Shown here: piece after piece, positions 1 through 9,643 of the stretch
Layout of the letters: each line of letters begins with the position of its first letter
Position numbering within the stretch: the stretch's first letter is position 1
Source: Cryptomeria japonica
Lineage: Eukaryota; Streptophyta; Pinopsida; Cupressales; Cupressaceae
Direction: 5' to 3'
NCBI RefSeq assembly: GCF_030272615.1
Contig: NC_081409.1
Span: 913,631,840 to 913,695,839, forward strand
DNA: 64,000 nucleotides
Made by a program: the position numbers and the translations under genes
The notes under the pieces: model-generated
Seen by the model: the letters and a program-made list of their open reading frames with translations, nothing else
What the model was told of the DNA's origin: nothing
Databases searched by the model: none

Positions 1-1
1 G

Positions 2-660
2 GGTCTAATCAGACTGTGCCTGGCAGACTCTATTCTAATCAATGTCCATGAAGAGAACTCTGCAAAGAAGCTATGGACTAAGCTTGGTGAGATGTATCAA
101 GAAAAATCTTTATTAAATCAAATTTTCTTAAGAAAGAAATCGTATTCCTTGAAGATGGAAGAGGGTGGACAAATTGTAGACCACCTGGAAGCATTCAATA
201 TGTTGGTGGCTCAATTAGTATCCGTCGGTGTTAAGATGGACGAGGAGGAGAAATGTTAGATCTTGCTTTGTTCTTTGCCTGATTCGTGGGATTCTCTTGT
301 TATGGCTATCGGTAGTACTTCTGTTGTTTTGAAATCTGAAGATGTGGTGGGTGCCCTACTCAGTGAAGAGATGCAAAGGAAGGTATCCATCAGTTCAAAG
401 GAAGCCCTAACCGTTCGTGGAAGACCTAAGGAGAAAGGTAAGAAGAATGAGAAGCGCGACAAGTCCAAATCCAAAGGGAGATCGAAATCTCCTGGAAAGT
501 CCAAAGTCATTTGCTAGAACTGCGGTAAACCGGGTCACATCCGTAAGGACTGCAAAGAAGAAAAGAAGAAGAAGAAAAAGAAAAAGTTTGATTCCGATTC
601 TGAGTCCGACAAGGAAGATGGCGATGCATTTATTGTGGCTTTGGCGACTCATGTAGGTAA
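2..660 (+). pseudogene. Copia-1 gag with broken CCHC zinc knuckle
   Basis: This is the C-terminal part of a copia Gag of the UBN2 type; the N-terminus is outside the window. Reading from base 2, the protein holds the usual LWTKLGEMY and [12 protein letters not shown] stretches. A highly basic K/R/S tail (about 410-510) follows, then a zinc knuckle of the form C-x2-C-GKPGHIRKD-C, then a Lys-rich and Asp/Ser-rich linker. Gag would coat the RNA in a cytoplasmic particle. A TAG at 257-259 sits where related proteins have a sense codon, and a second TAG at 515-517 falls inside the zinc knuckle directly after its first Cys. Family assignment is firm; this copy is non-functional as read. Confidence 0.9.
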
Positions 661-885
661 TGATGCCTGGCTAATTGACTCAGGTGCATCTTTCATATGA
701 CTTCCAATAGAGATTGGTTTTCTGAATATGAAGGATTTAATGGAGGTAAGGTGTACTTGGGTGATGATTCACCTCTAGACATTGTTGGTCGAGGTAAAGT
801 TAGAATCAGGTTTTCTGATGGTAGAATAAAAAGGATTAATGGTGTACTGCATATCCCTGGATTAAAATGAAACCTATTATCTGTG
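655..885 (+). pseudogene. Copia-1 aspartic protease region, frameshifted
   Basis: The copia protease active site appears as WLIDSGAS near 670-692. The frame then breaks at about 696, where one base seems to be missing before the usual His-Met-Thr motif. The downstream frame continues with the flap-like region (LGDDSPLDIVGRGKVRI) and a leucine-rich end next to NLLSV. A TGA at 868-870 interrupts the junction to integrase. The protease would process the Gag-Pol polyprotein in the particle. It is shown as a separate feature because the frameshift separates the catalytic Asp from the rest of the domain. Confidence 0.85.
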
Positions 886-2406
886 AGCAAACTGATAGAT
901 GCGGGTGTGCAGGTAGTCTTTTCTGAAGCAGGATGTAAGATGATTAAGGGTGCTATGGTAGTTGCTAGAGGTGTCAGGTTTGGCACTTTGTATAAGCTTG
1001 AAGCATACACTGTTGAGTGTAATAGCACTTCTGTAAAAAGTAAATCTGCGGATACTTCACTGGAAGATTTGAAAGTTTCACCTTCAGCAGATGGAAATGG
1101 TTTTTGGGTACCTAAGGGTGCTCTTTCATCTGAAGCAAAGTTACCTGCAGAGAAGACTATGTTATGGCACCATAGACTTGGCCACATTGGAGAAAAGGGT
1201 CTAAGGACCTTGAAAAATAAAAACCTTGTTGAAGGTTTGAATGATTGTAATCTTGACTTTGATTTCTGTGAGCATTGCATTTATGGAAAACAAAACCATG
1301 TTCAGTTTTACTCGAGTTCTCATAAAATTTGTGGTGTTTTGGATCTTATCCATTCTGATGTGTTTGGTCCAGTAGATGTCTCTTCGATTGGAAAATCCAC
1401 ATATTATGTTTCATTTATTGATGATTTTAGTAGAAGGACATGGGTTTATTTTCTAAAGAGTAAATCTGAAGTTTTTAGTCATTTTAAAGAATTTAAAGCA
1501 ATGGTTGAGTTGCAGACTGGAAAGAAAATAAAATGTTTGAGAACTGATAATGGCGGTGAGTTTTGCTCTAATGATTTAAATAGATTCTGTAAAGACTGTG
1601 GAATTAACAGGCAGAAGACAACTCCGTATTCTCCACAGCAGAATGGAGTTGCAGAAAGAATGAACAAGACATTGATGGAGAAGGCTAGGAGTATGTTGAG
1701 TGGTGCTGGTCTCGAACAAAAGTTTTGGGCTGAAGCTGTTGCCACTGCTTGCTACTTGATTAACAGGTCTCCTACATCAGCTCTTGTTGATAAAATTCCT
1801 ATGGAAGCATGGTCAGGTCACAAGCCTTCATTGAGACATCTTAGAGTTTTTGGTTGCAAGGCATATGCACATGTGCCAAAGGAGAAGCGGACAAAGTTGG
1901 AGAACAAGGCTGTGAAATGTATCTTCATCGGGTATAGTTATGGTGTGAAAGGATACAAGCTTTGGGACCCTGTTGCACAAAAGGTAATTCAGAGTAGAAG
2001 TGTTATTTTTAGAGAAATTAAGTCTCCTTCTGTTACATTGCAGCCAAAACAGATTAAAAAAGAAGATGTGATTCAACTTCCTTCTACACCTGAAAGAGTT
2101 GAATCGAGACCCCTAGATAGGCAAGAAGTTGAGAGCTCGTCTAGCTCTGAATCTTCAGAAGAGGAGGAAGAACCTCCAACTCAGCTTGTTCGAAGGTCTA
2201 CAAGACATAGACAACCACCTAAAAGGTATTCACCTAATGATTGGAGATGTATTTTTGCTCTGAATACTAGTGTGGATGAACCGAAATCTGTAGAAGAGGC
2301 ATTAGGTATGAATGATGCAGAATCCTGGAAGATTTCTATGGAGGAAGAAATGGCAGCTTTGAAAAAGAATGATACATGGGATCTTGTACCATTGCCTGAA
2401 GGATGA
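883..2406 (+). CDS. Copia-1 integrase region (507-codon open segment)
   Basis: The open segment holds the copia integrase, which inserts the cDNA into the genome. The N-terminal zinc-binding part shows HHRLGH then C-x2-C (FCEHCIYGK). The core has the three acidic residues in LIHSDVFGP, LRTDNGGEF and QNGVAERMN. A GKKIKCLRTDN block precedes the second Asp. The C-terminal part contains FGCKAYAHVPK, a Ser/Glu-rich linker, and the beginning of the RT domain (DTWDLVPLPEG). It ends at TGA 2404-2406, where copia proteins normally have Trp or a similar codon, so the true polyprotein would read on into RT. The start is only the first Met after the stop at 868; the native protein is a polyprotein fragment. 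Confidence 0.93.
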   Translation: MSKLIDAGVQVVFSEAGCKMIKGAMVVARGVRFGTLYKLEAYTVECNSTSVKSKSADTSLEDLKVSPSADGNGFWVPKGALSSEAKLPAEKTMLWHHRLGHIGEKGLRTLKNKNLVEGLNDCNLDFDFCEHCIYGKQNHVQFYSSSHKICGVLDLIHSDVFGPVDVSSIGKSTYYVSFIDDFSRRTWVYFLKSKSEVFSHFKEFKAMVELQTGKKIKCLRTDNGGEFCSNDLNRFCKDCGINRQKTTPYSPQQNGVAERMNKTLMEKARSMLSGAGLEQKFWAEAVATACYLINRSPTSALVDKIPMEAWSGHKPSLRHLRVFGCKAYAHVPKEKRTKLENKAVKCIFIGYSYGVKGYKLWDPVAQKVIQSRSVIFREIKSPSVTLQPKQIKKEDVIQLPSTPERVESRPLDRQEVESSSSSESSEEEEEPPTQLVRRSTRHRQPPKRYSPNDWRCIFALNTSVDEPKSVEEALGMNDAESWKISMEEEMAALKKNDTWDLVPLPEG

Positions 2407-3060
2407 AAACCTGTTGGTTGTAAATGGGTGTTCAAGAAAAAGATTGGTTCAGATGGAAGCATTGAGAAGTATAAAGAAAGGTTGGTTGCAAAAGGCTACT
2501 CTCAGGTTGAGGGTGTTGATTACGGTGAGATATTTTCTCCTATTGCAAAAATGACGTCCATTAGATTTTTGCTTTCTATTGCTACTGCTTATGATTTAGA
2601 GGTTGAGCAAATGGATGTGAAAACTGCTTTCCTTCATGGTGATTTGGAGGAAGATATTTATATGACACAGCCGGAGCACTATGTGGTGAAAGCCAAAAGT
2701 AATTTGGTCTGTAAGTTGAAGAAATCTTTGTATGGCCTCAAACAAAGTCCTAGGATGTGGTACCAGAAATTTGATACATATGTGTTGAGTTTGGGATTTG
2801 AACATTCTAAATCAGATCACTGTGTTTATTATAAATCTGATGGTGATCATTTCTTATTCATTGCATTGTATGTTGATGATATGTTATTCATTGGTAAAGG
2901 GAAAGGTATGATTTCAGAACTAAAGTCTCAGCTCGCTGCTAAATTTGAAATGAAAGATCTTGGTGCAGCAAAGCACATTCTTGGGATGGAAATTAGAAGA
3001 GATAGGGTGAACAGAAAGCTATGGCTAGGCCAGAGTAAGTATGTGAATTCAGTGCTATAG
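2407..3060 (+). CDS. Copia-1 reverse transcriptase region
   Basis: This is the RNA-dependent DNA polymerase of Copia-1. The frame runs directly from the stop at 2404 and includes [20 protein letters not shown]-like and [18 protein letters not shown] motifs, the [14 protein letters not shown] block, and the catalytic [10 protein letters not shown] at about 2866-2895. It ends with [10 protein letters not shown] and stops at TAG 3058-3060, where a Gln codon is expected. All RT catalytic aspartates are visible. It is the same reading frame as the RNase H segment that follows. Confidence 0.94.
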   Translation, partial: KPVGCKWVFKKKIGSDGSIEKYKERLVAKGYSQVEGVDYGEIFSPIAKMTSIRFLLSIATAYDLEVEQMDVKTAFLHGDLEEDIYMTQPEHYVVKAKSNLVCKLKKSLYGLKQSPRMWYQKFDTYVLSLGFEHSKSDHCVYYKSDGDHFLFIALYVDDMLFIGKGKGMISELKSQLAAKFEMKDLGAAKHILGMEIRRDRVNRKLWLGQSKYVNSVL

Positions 3061-3858
3061 AGGTTCAACATGCAGAATTGTAGACCATTGAGTGTTCCTT
3101 TTACAGTTGGAATGAAACTATCTGTTTCAGATTGTCCTACATCCCCATTGGAGATGGAAGACATGAGCAGAATGCCTTACCAGAGTGCGGTTGGAAGCTT
3201 GATGTATGCTATGGTCTGTACTAGACCAGACATTGCCCAAGCAGTGGGAGTACTTTCTAGGTATATGTCTAATCCTGGTAGAGTTCATTGGGATGCAGTC
3301 AAAAGAGTCTTCAGATATTTGAAGGGTACTTCAGAGTATTCTTTGTGTTATCATGGTAATTCAGTTGGAGACATGACTTCCCTTGATATCCATGGTTATG
3401 TGGATTCAGATTGGGCAGGTGATATTGATAGCAGAAGATCCACCAGTGCTTATGTGTTTAATTTGTTTGGTGGTGTAATTAGTTGGATGAGTAAGCGACA
3501 GGTTGTGGTTTCTTTATCTACTACTGAAGCAGAGTATATGGCAGCTACTCATGCTTGTAAAGAGGCCATTTGGCTTAAGAGACTGTGTTCGGATATTGGA
3601 ATAAAACAAGGTACAGTGACAGTTTACTGTGACAGTCAGAGTGCAATTAGCCTAGCTAAGAACCCGACATTTCATGCCTGGACCAAACATATTGATGTTC
3701 AGTATCATTTTGTTAGAGATATGGTCGAAGATGGTAGGGTGAAGCTAGTTAAGGTGGAAAATTTGACGAATGTTGCAGATGCTTTAACTAAGGTTGTGAG
3801 CACAAAGAAGTTCAGATGGTGTTCAGAGTCTATGGGCCTTATGGCCCCTAGCAATTGA
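3061..3858 (+). CDS. Copia-1 RNase H region and pol C-terminus
   Basis: This is the C-terminal part of copia Pol, which removes the RNA strand of the RNA-DNA hybrid. It opens with the connecting segment (YQSAVGSLMYAMVCTRPDI) and carries the RNase H acidic residues in YVDSDWAGDID, TEAEYMA and VYCDSQSAI. The typical ending TKHIDVQYHFVRD is followed by LTNVADALTK. The stop at 3856-3858 looks native because the polypurine tract and LTR start shortly after it. Confidence 0.94.
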   Translation, partial: RFNMQNCRPLSVPFTVGMKLSVSDCPTSPLEMEDMSRMPYQSAVGSLMYAMVCTRPDIAQAVGVLSRYMSNPGRVHWDAVKRVFRYLKGTSEYSLCYHGNSVGDMTSLDIHGYVDSDWAGDIDSRRSTSAYVFNLFGGVISWMSKRQVVVSLSTTEAEYMAATHACKEAIWLKRLCSDIGIKQGTVTVYCDSQSAISLAKNPTFHAWTKHIDVQYHFVRDMVEDGRVKLVKVENLTNVADALTKVVSTKKFRWCSESMGLMAPSN

Positions 3859-3901
3859 TTCATTGTGTTGACATTCCCTTCCACTCCTGCAAGGTGTTCG
3901 A

Positions 3902-3914
3902 CAAGTGGGAGATT
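3902..3914 (+). other. Copia-1 polypurine tract
   Basis: A purine-rich run (AAGTGGGAGATT) lies directly before the TGTTGGG start of the 3' LTR. This is the place and composition expected for the plus-strand DNA primer of copia elements. Confidence 0.75.
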
Positions 3915-4811
3915 TGTTGGGAAAAATGGTGTCTCAACCTTGCATTTATGCGAGGTTACTATTTATAGAAAGTTTTCATTTTAGCACGAAATGGTGCGAA
4001 ACTCTCCTAGAAGCTTCTGGTTGGCTAGATAAGCATTCCGGTAAAGTTGCGTCGCAAGGTCACAGCTAGTTTTGAAGATATTAAAGTTTTCATCTTGGAG
4101 GGGTGCGATAAAATGTTTAAACTTAATTTTGGGGGCTTTAGAGGCTCTGAAATGCCCTGAAAAGTGGCTGTAACCGGCGCAATGGGTTACGAGGTGATAG
4201 AGCACTTCACGAGCTTTCCGACGCTTCAAACGATTCGTCAATCGGACACCCGGTTCTCAAGTTATGGCCTCCGAAAGTTTGTACTCCTGAAATAGGAAAA
4301 ATAATTTGTATCGGATACATAAATGAGCTGTAAAAGGGAGCGACACGTGTTGATGTGTGCTTTAACATGTCATAGGGAATCTAGAAGGGAGATAAGGTCG
4401 GCTACACCTTATTGGGTGGTTTTAGCCCATGGTTTTGTAATACCGTTTGATGGTTTCTTGTATTGTATCTCCTATTTATGAGGTGTGTGAGATAGAGGTT
4501 GGGTGTAAGAGAGTCTTATGGCTATTGAGTTGCCTTTGAATCTCTGATTAGTGGTACTCCTGCGAAGAGCTTGCTCTGCAAGTATGTTGTAATCTATTTT
4601 TGATTGCTGAATAAAATATTGAGCTACTTTTGGAGTGTGGGGTTTTTCTCTCGAAAGGGTTTTCCCCACATAAATCACTGTGTTGTAGTATGAATGCTAT
4701 TATATCTATTTTTATTTTTCTGTAACTGTTGTAACGATCTGAAAAAGTTTTGCATTACCCTCCTCTCAAGGTTAGTGTAGGAAGTTGTTTCCGCTACTTA
4801 ACTTCCTTACA
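3915..4811 (+). repeat. Copia-1 3' LTR
   Basis: The LTR starts TGTTGGGAAAAATGG right after the polypurine tract and ends CTTCCTTACA, giving TG...CA termini and a length of about 897 bp. A TATA-like CCTATTTATGAGG lies near 4469 and an AATAAA signal at 4610-4615, as expected for promoter and polyadenylation sites. The right boundary is inferred from the CA end and from the point where Copia-2 sequence begins; the partner LTR is not in the window. Confidence 0.82.
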
Positions 4812-4848
4812 AGTGCCAAAACAGAATACCAAAAACCAAAAACCAACA
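4812..4848 (-). repeat. Copia-2 3' LTR stub
   Basis: On the minus strand a CGGGAGAT purine tract at 4849-4856 is followed by TGTTGG, the same start as the other LTRs of this group. Only 37 bp remain before Copia-1 begins. Similarity to the right LTR end at 25200-25247 is limited beyond the first bases, so the pairing is plausible rather than proven. Confidence 0.55.
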
Positions 4849-5125
4849 ATCTCCCGAATAGATCAATACCAGAAATCAAATACAAACGTGGAGAGTATTT
4901 ATCACTCCCCCAAAGGATAATCTCTCCCCAAAGGATAATTTTTTTCCATAGATACTTCTCCCCCTTTTAAATCAAATGCCAAGAAGTATAAATACTGGAT
5001 ACAACCAATTCATAGAACCAATTATTATAACCAACTACTCCCCCTGAGAAGTAGCTCCCCTTCATCAAAGCCGGAAAAAGGTTTTATCTGTTAATTATGT
5101 TGGTTTGATGCCAATCATCAACTGT
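4849..5125 (-). other. Copia-2 3' untranslated region with repeated polypurine tracts
   Basis: This 277-bp stretch holds no gene. On the minus strand it shows several GGGGAG or GGGGGAG runs (near 5041, 4966, 4928, 4909 and 4852) between the pol stop and the LTR. Several copia lineages have such repeated purine tracts before the 3' LTR. No other structure was seen. Confidence 0.6.
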
Positions 5126-5361
5126 CTAAGTCTCTACCAGTGAGGGTGTTACCCTAAGCTTCTCTCTAAGATATTCAAAAGTTTCCTTAGGCAAAGGCTT
5201 AGTAAAGATATCTATAATTTGCTCTTTAGTATTCACATAAACCAATCTCAATTCTTTGGCTTCAACATTCTCTTTCAGAAAATTATATTTGATATAAACA
5301 TGTTTAGTTTTAGAGTGAAATACTGGATTATTAGATATATCAATTGTTGATGAATTATCAC
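5126..5361 (-). pseudogene. Copia-2 RNase H C-terminus and pol end
   Basis: On the minus strand the reading resumes directly after the LARD-1 insertion and encodes NSSTIDISNNPVFHSKTKH, then VYIKYNFLKENV and DIFTKPLPKETFEYLR. This is the standard copia Pol ending. The stop TAG is at 5126-5128. LARD-1 separates it from the catalytic YCD part at 8036 onward. The segment itself has no stop, so the two halves would be collinear without the insertion. Confidence 0.9.
5357..5361. other. Target-site duplication ATCAC, left copy (LARD-1)
   Basis: ATCAC precedes the left LTR and occurs again at 8031-8035 after the right LTR. A perfect 5-bp duplication fits one LTR-element integration event. Confidence 0.93.
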
Positions 5362-6184
5362 TGTTTATGGTGAAAATGGATACAACAATGTTGAAAGACT
5401 AAATGAATTCAACAATAAAACCCTAGCCTAACAACAACAAAGATCCACCATAACATATGAAGATTAACTAAGACAATGCAAATCAAATAAAATCACAAAG
5501 ATTGTACCATCACATGTCCAATAGGGTTTGAATCTCCATTCTTCCTATCTCCATTGATCTTGCTTGATATATTTGCTCTCAGATTTTGTGCACAAGAGCT
5601 CAACAAAGAACAAAAATGTGGTTGCAAGTAGGCTTGATTGCATATGCAAGTTCGGAAGCGTAGTCAGGGCTGAATGCATAGTGAGGGTAATCAATTGATT
5701 AGGATGCATAGATTGATTAGAATGATTGATTAGGGTTGATAATGAAGGAAACATCTTCTTATATAGAAGACACTATAAGAAATGGAGGGGTAAGACTGAG
5801 AGTTGTAAAAGAGGTCGGTTGTGATTAGAGGGTAGGTAAAGAAAATAATAAAATAATGAAAGGGGTAGGTAGTGTAGGAATTAAGAGATGAATGACACGT
5901 GTCATGGGTAAAAAAGGCTAATGAATTAATTAAATAAATAAATATTTATTTAATTAATAGAAGAATTGGGATCAATTAAATAAATAAGATATTTATTTAA
6001 TTTAGGAAAAGGGATAATTTAAATAAATAAAGGTATTTATTTAAATGAGAAATAAGGCTAGAAGAGGATAAATGAATTAATTAAATAAATAAAGATTTAT
6101 TTAATTAATAGATGAATTAGGCTAAAATAATTAAATAAATAAAAATATTTATTTAATTAGACTAGACAATTTTAGGTGTCTACA
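5362..6184 (-). repeat. LARD-1 left (3') LTR
   Basis: It begins TGTTTATGG and ends GGTGTCTACA on the plus strand. It matches 7206-8030 nearly throughout, with small differences. The half near 5917-6165 contains several palindromic AATTAAATAAATA/TATTTATTTAATT blocks. Confidence 0.93.
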
Positions 6185-6203
6185 TTTTGCCCCTCTTTGA
6201 GAC
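6185..6203 (-). other. LARD-1 polypurine tract
   Basis: On the minus strand GTCTCAAAGAGGGGCAAAA directly precedes TGTAGACACC of the 3' LTR. The gypsy element has the same AAAGAGGGGCAAA tract before its 3' LTR, at about 58297-58310. Confidence 0.8.
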
Positions 6204-6299
6204 AATGCAGCTTGTTGTGTTGTTTCAAAGAAGATAAGATGAACTGATACAAAGTTGCCCCAAGATGGGAATGATATGCCCCCTCGAGAGATTGGATGA

Positions 6300-7080
6300 A
6301 AATGTCTGAAAAAATCATTAAAAAATCATATAAAATGCAAAATCGATCCAAAAAATCTAAAATTTGTACTAGAGAGTCCTGATGGTCTTCCAAATCTGCA
6401 TAAAAAAATTTCTACAACAAATCCAAGTAGTTTGTGAGATATGAGAAAAATAATGCAAAACCCTAATTTTCAAAGATCCGATTTTTGTGGAATGATTTTG
6501 CATCACATTTAAAATCACAAAGAATAGATCCCGTGTATAATTCTGAGAGATTTCCAAAAATGTAAGAAAATCCAAAAAATTCGCTAATTTGCTCTCAAAA
6601 TTAATTTTTTATGAAAACTCATAAAAAATTCATATAAAATGAACATTTGATCCAAAAAATCTAAAATTTTTGCTGAATCCTTCTGATACTTTTACTGACC
6701 TGCAAAAACATTTGATGCCAAAATTCGAAGCCATTTGTGAGATCTGGTCAAAATAAGGAAAAACCTTAATTTTTAAAGATCCAATTTTTTAGGAAATATT
6801 TTGCATCAAAATTAAAATCACAAAGAATAGATCCTTTGTATAATTATGAGAGATTTCCAAAAATGTAAGAAAATCCAAAAAGTTCACTCATTTTCTCTCA
6901 AAATTAATTTTTTATGAAAATTCATAAAAAATTCATAGAAAATTAAAATATGCTCGAATAGATCTAAATTTTTTTTTTGAGAGCTCCTGATACTGTCTTC
7001 AACCTACAACAAAAATTTGGTGCAAAATTTCCAAGCCGTTTGTAAGGTCGGATCAAATATCTCCAAGATCTTGATTTTGT
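6300..7080. repeat. Three tandem degenerate units of about 300 bp in LARD-1 interior
   Basis: Blocks starting near 6315, 6618 and 6920 repeat the same order of short phrases: CATAAAAAATTCATA, then a GATCCAAAAAATCTAAAA-like phrase, then a CCTGATAC/CTTCTGATAC-like phrase, then GTTTGTGAGATATG or a variant. The spacing is about 303 bp. They form nearly all of the interior. No coding potential is visible. Confidence 0.75.
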
Positions 7081-7182
7081 GTCCAAAACCCTAGCTGCAC
7101 AAGGTTATTCTCCAAATTGTTTTACAAAACAACAATATAGGGTTAGAAAAACCTGCAAAAAACACAAATCTAACAAAAATCC

Positions 7183-7205
7183 ATGTCCCACCGGGTGTGC
7201 CAAAA
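7183..7205 (-). other. LARD-1 primer binding site
   Basis: Directly after the 5' LTR on the minus strand the sequence reads TTTTGGCACACCCGGTGG. The TGG complements the CCA end of a tRNA. I do not assign the tRNA. Confidence 0.6.
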
Positions 7206-8030
7206 TGTTTATGGTGAAAATGGATACAACAATGTTGAAAGACTAAATGAATTCAACCACAAAACCCTAGCCTAACAACAACAAAGATCCACCATAGCAT
7301 ATGAAGATTACCTAAGACAATGCAAATCAAATGAAATCACAAAGATTGTACCATCACATGTCTAATAGGGTTTGAATCTCCATTCTTCCTATCTCCATTG
7401 ATCTTGCTTGATATATTTGCTCTCAGATTTTATGTGTACAAGAGTTCAACAAAGAACGAAAATGTGGTTGCAAGTAGGCTTGATTGCATATGCAAGTTCG
7501 AAAGCGTAGTTGGGGCTGAATGCATAATGAGGGTAATCAATTGATTAGGATGCATAGATTGATTAGAATGATTGATTAGGGTTGATAATGAAAGAAGCAT
7601 CTTCTTATATAGAAGACACTATAAGAAATGGAGGGATAAGATTGAGAGTTGTAAAAGAGGTCGGCTGTGATTAGAGGGTAGGTAAAGAAAATAATAAAAT
7701 AATGAAAGGGGTAGGTAGTGTAGGAATTAAGAGATAAATGACATGTGTCATGGGTAGAAAAGGCTAATGAATTAATTAAATAAATAAAGATTTATTTAAT
7801 TAATAGAAGAATTGGGATCAATTAAATAAATAAGATATTTATTTAATTTAGGAAAAGGGATAATTTAAATAAATAAAGGTATTTATTTAAATGAGAAATA
7901 AGGCTAGAAGAGGATAAATGAATTAATTAAATAAATAAAGATTTATTTAATTAATAGATGAATTAGGCTAAAATAATTAAATAAATAAAAATATTTATTT
8001 AATTAGACTAGACAATTTTAGGTGTCTACA
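7206..8030 (-). repeat. LARD-1 right (5') LTR
   Basis: Starts TGTTTATGG and ends GTCTACA, 825 bp, paired with 5362-6184. The second copy of ATCAC follows at 8031-8035. Confidence 0.93.
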
Positions 8031-8384
8031 ATCACAATAAATGATTATAGGTTCTTTGCATTTTACCTTTATTTCTTTCAACATTTGCTTAATCCATAAT
8101 ACCTGAGTACAATTAGTTGTTGTTGCAACATATTCTGAATTTGTTGTTGATAATGATGTACAACTCTGTTTCTTGCTCAACCATGAAATCAATTTGTTAC
8201 CAAGAAAGAATGCCTCGCCGATGGTGCTCTTTCTTTCATCTATATCTCCTACCCCATTTGCATCGGTGTATGCACATAAATTAAAATTTTCATCTTTAGG
8301 ATACCATAAACCAAGATTTGTTGTGCCTTGTAGATACCGAAAAGTCCTTTTCACTGCTGATTCATGATTTTCTTTAAGATTACT
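8031..8384 (-). pseudogene. Copia-2 RNase H, N-terminal part
   Basis: Minus-strand reading gives VKRTFRYLQGTTNLGLWYP, AYTDANGVGDIDERKST and NKLISWLSKKQSCTSLSTT. It then runs to IIIYCD, where LARD-1 interrupts it. The first catalytic Asp (YTDA) and the later YCD Asp are both present. It continues from the RT segment after a stop at about 8385. Together with 5126-5361 it makes a complete but broken RNase H. Confidence 0.9.
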
Positions 8385-9385
8385 CTAAAATCTTGAAACA
8401 ATACATACTGCATTCATTATATCAAGTCTTGTTTGTGTTAAATACAACAAACCTCCAATCATAGATTTGTATCTTGCCGGATTAACAGGTGTTGAATCAT
8501 CCTTCAATGTCAATTTATCAGTTGTAGTTATAGGAGTACTTACCGGTTTAGAATTTTCCATACCAAATTTCTTCAATAGTTCCTTCAAGTACTTTGTTTG
8601 ACATATGAATATACCTTTATCAGTCTGTGAAATCTGTAGTCCTAAATTCTTTTTTATCTCCCCAATCATAGACATTTCAAATTCTTCCTGCATCTTATTA
8701 GCAAAGTCTTTACAAAATCCATCTTCTCCTCCAAAAATGATATCATCAACAAAAACTTCAATAACCAAGATGTCTTCATTAGTCACTTTCAAATATAAGT
8801 TGTTGTCAGCATTATCTTTAGTGGAACCAAGCTTTAAAAGATATTTGTCCAATCTATCATACCAAGCTCTAGGAGCTTGCTTCACTCCATATAAACCTTT
8901 CCTTAATATGCAAACTATATCTTTATCATGTTTCAATAAAAATCCATTAGGTTGTTCAATGTAAACTTCCTCTTCAAGATCACTATTTAGAAATGCACAT
9001 TTTACATCCATTTGATATACTTATAGTTCTTGTGTGCTACAAATGCAAGAAATAATCTGACTACCTCAATTCTAGCTACCGGTGCAAAGGTTTCATTGTA
9101 ATCAATTCCCTCTTTCTGTGAATATCCTTTACACACTAATCTTGCTTTGTTTCTGATTACCTTACCATCTTCATTAAATTTTTTTCTGAATACCCATTTA
9201 GTTCCAATTACATTTTTATCTTTAGGTCGGGGAACCAATGTCCATGTATTATTCTTTTCAATTTGTTCTAATTCATCTTCCATAGCTTTAATCCAATGTT
9301 TATCTTCACATGCCTCAATAACAGATGTTGGTTCAATTTGAGAAATTAAACATACCTCTTCATTTGTCAGTCTTCCTCTTGTCAT
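8385..9385 (-). pseudogene. Copia-2 reverse transcriptase
   Basis: Two overlapping frames cover the RT: 9385-9002 holds [20 protein letters not shown] and [14 protein letters not shown]. The part 9011-8385 holds [34 protein letters not shown], and the catalytic VFVDDIIFGG near 8737-8766. A frameshift lies near 9002-9011 between YKYIKWM and MDVK. The RT Asp pair is intact (FVDD instead of YVDD). It ends at a TAG-type stop near 8385, inside the connection to RNase H. This would be the polymerase of Copia-2. Confidence 0.92.
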
Positions 9386-9643
9386 AACACCTTGATACTT
9401 ATTCCCAATTATCTAATTTTCGGAGTGATTCAGTCTTACATACCTGGGTGTGTTCACTTGCTGGTGTTCTTCAGTCACTGTGGAATTCTCTGATGATGTC
9501 GGTGTGACTGGATCCACATTCTGTACCAATGCATTCTACATAGGTTCATTTATGATCATCTCAACTACCGGTTCAGAATCCATAGACCTTGAATTTACTC
9601 TAAAGTGTTCATCTATCTTCACATTTGCACTCTCAATGATTTT
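9386..9643 (-). pseudogene. Copia-2 integrase-RT linker
   Basis: A degraded linker without a named domain. Minus-strand fragments such as NSTVTEEHQQVNTPRYVR and LNHSEN are recognisable between stops. Linkers here are usually acidic and variable. Confidence 0.6.

Larger units (their letters stand above)
1..4811 (+). mobile_element. Copia-1: Ty1/copia LTR retrotransposon, 5' LTR outside window
   Basis: The domain order gag, zinc knuckle, protease, integrase, reverse transcriptase, RNase H is that of Ty1/copia, and an LTR follows the pol end. The coding frame is almost continuous. I see five in-frame stops (257, 515, 868, 2404, 3058) and one frameshift near 696, with all integrase, RT and RNase H catalytic motifs still present, so inactivation looks fairly recent. 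The right end lies 37 bp inside an LTR end of Copia-2, so this is the younger insertion. The left target-site duplicate cannot be checked because the 5' LTR is outside the window. Confidence 0.93.
5362..8030 (-). mobile_element. LARD-1: small non-autonomous gypsy-type LTR element
   Basis: Two near-identical LTRs (5362-6184 and 7206-8030) flank a 1-kb non-coding interior, with a perfect ATCAC target duplication. On the minus strand the 5' LTR is the right one. A primer-site-like TGGCACACCCGGTGGGAC follows it, and a purine tract AAAGAGGGGCAAAA precedes the left (3') LTR. There is no gag or pol reading frame. LTR termini (minus strand start TGTAGACACCTAAAATTG) match those of the gypsy element at 33455, so it probably depends on that lineage. 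The LTRs differ at only a few per cent by eye, so this insertion is young relative to its host. Confidence 0.92.
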
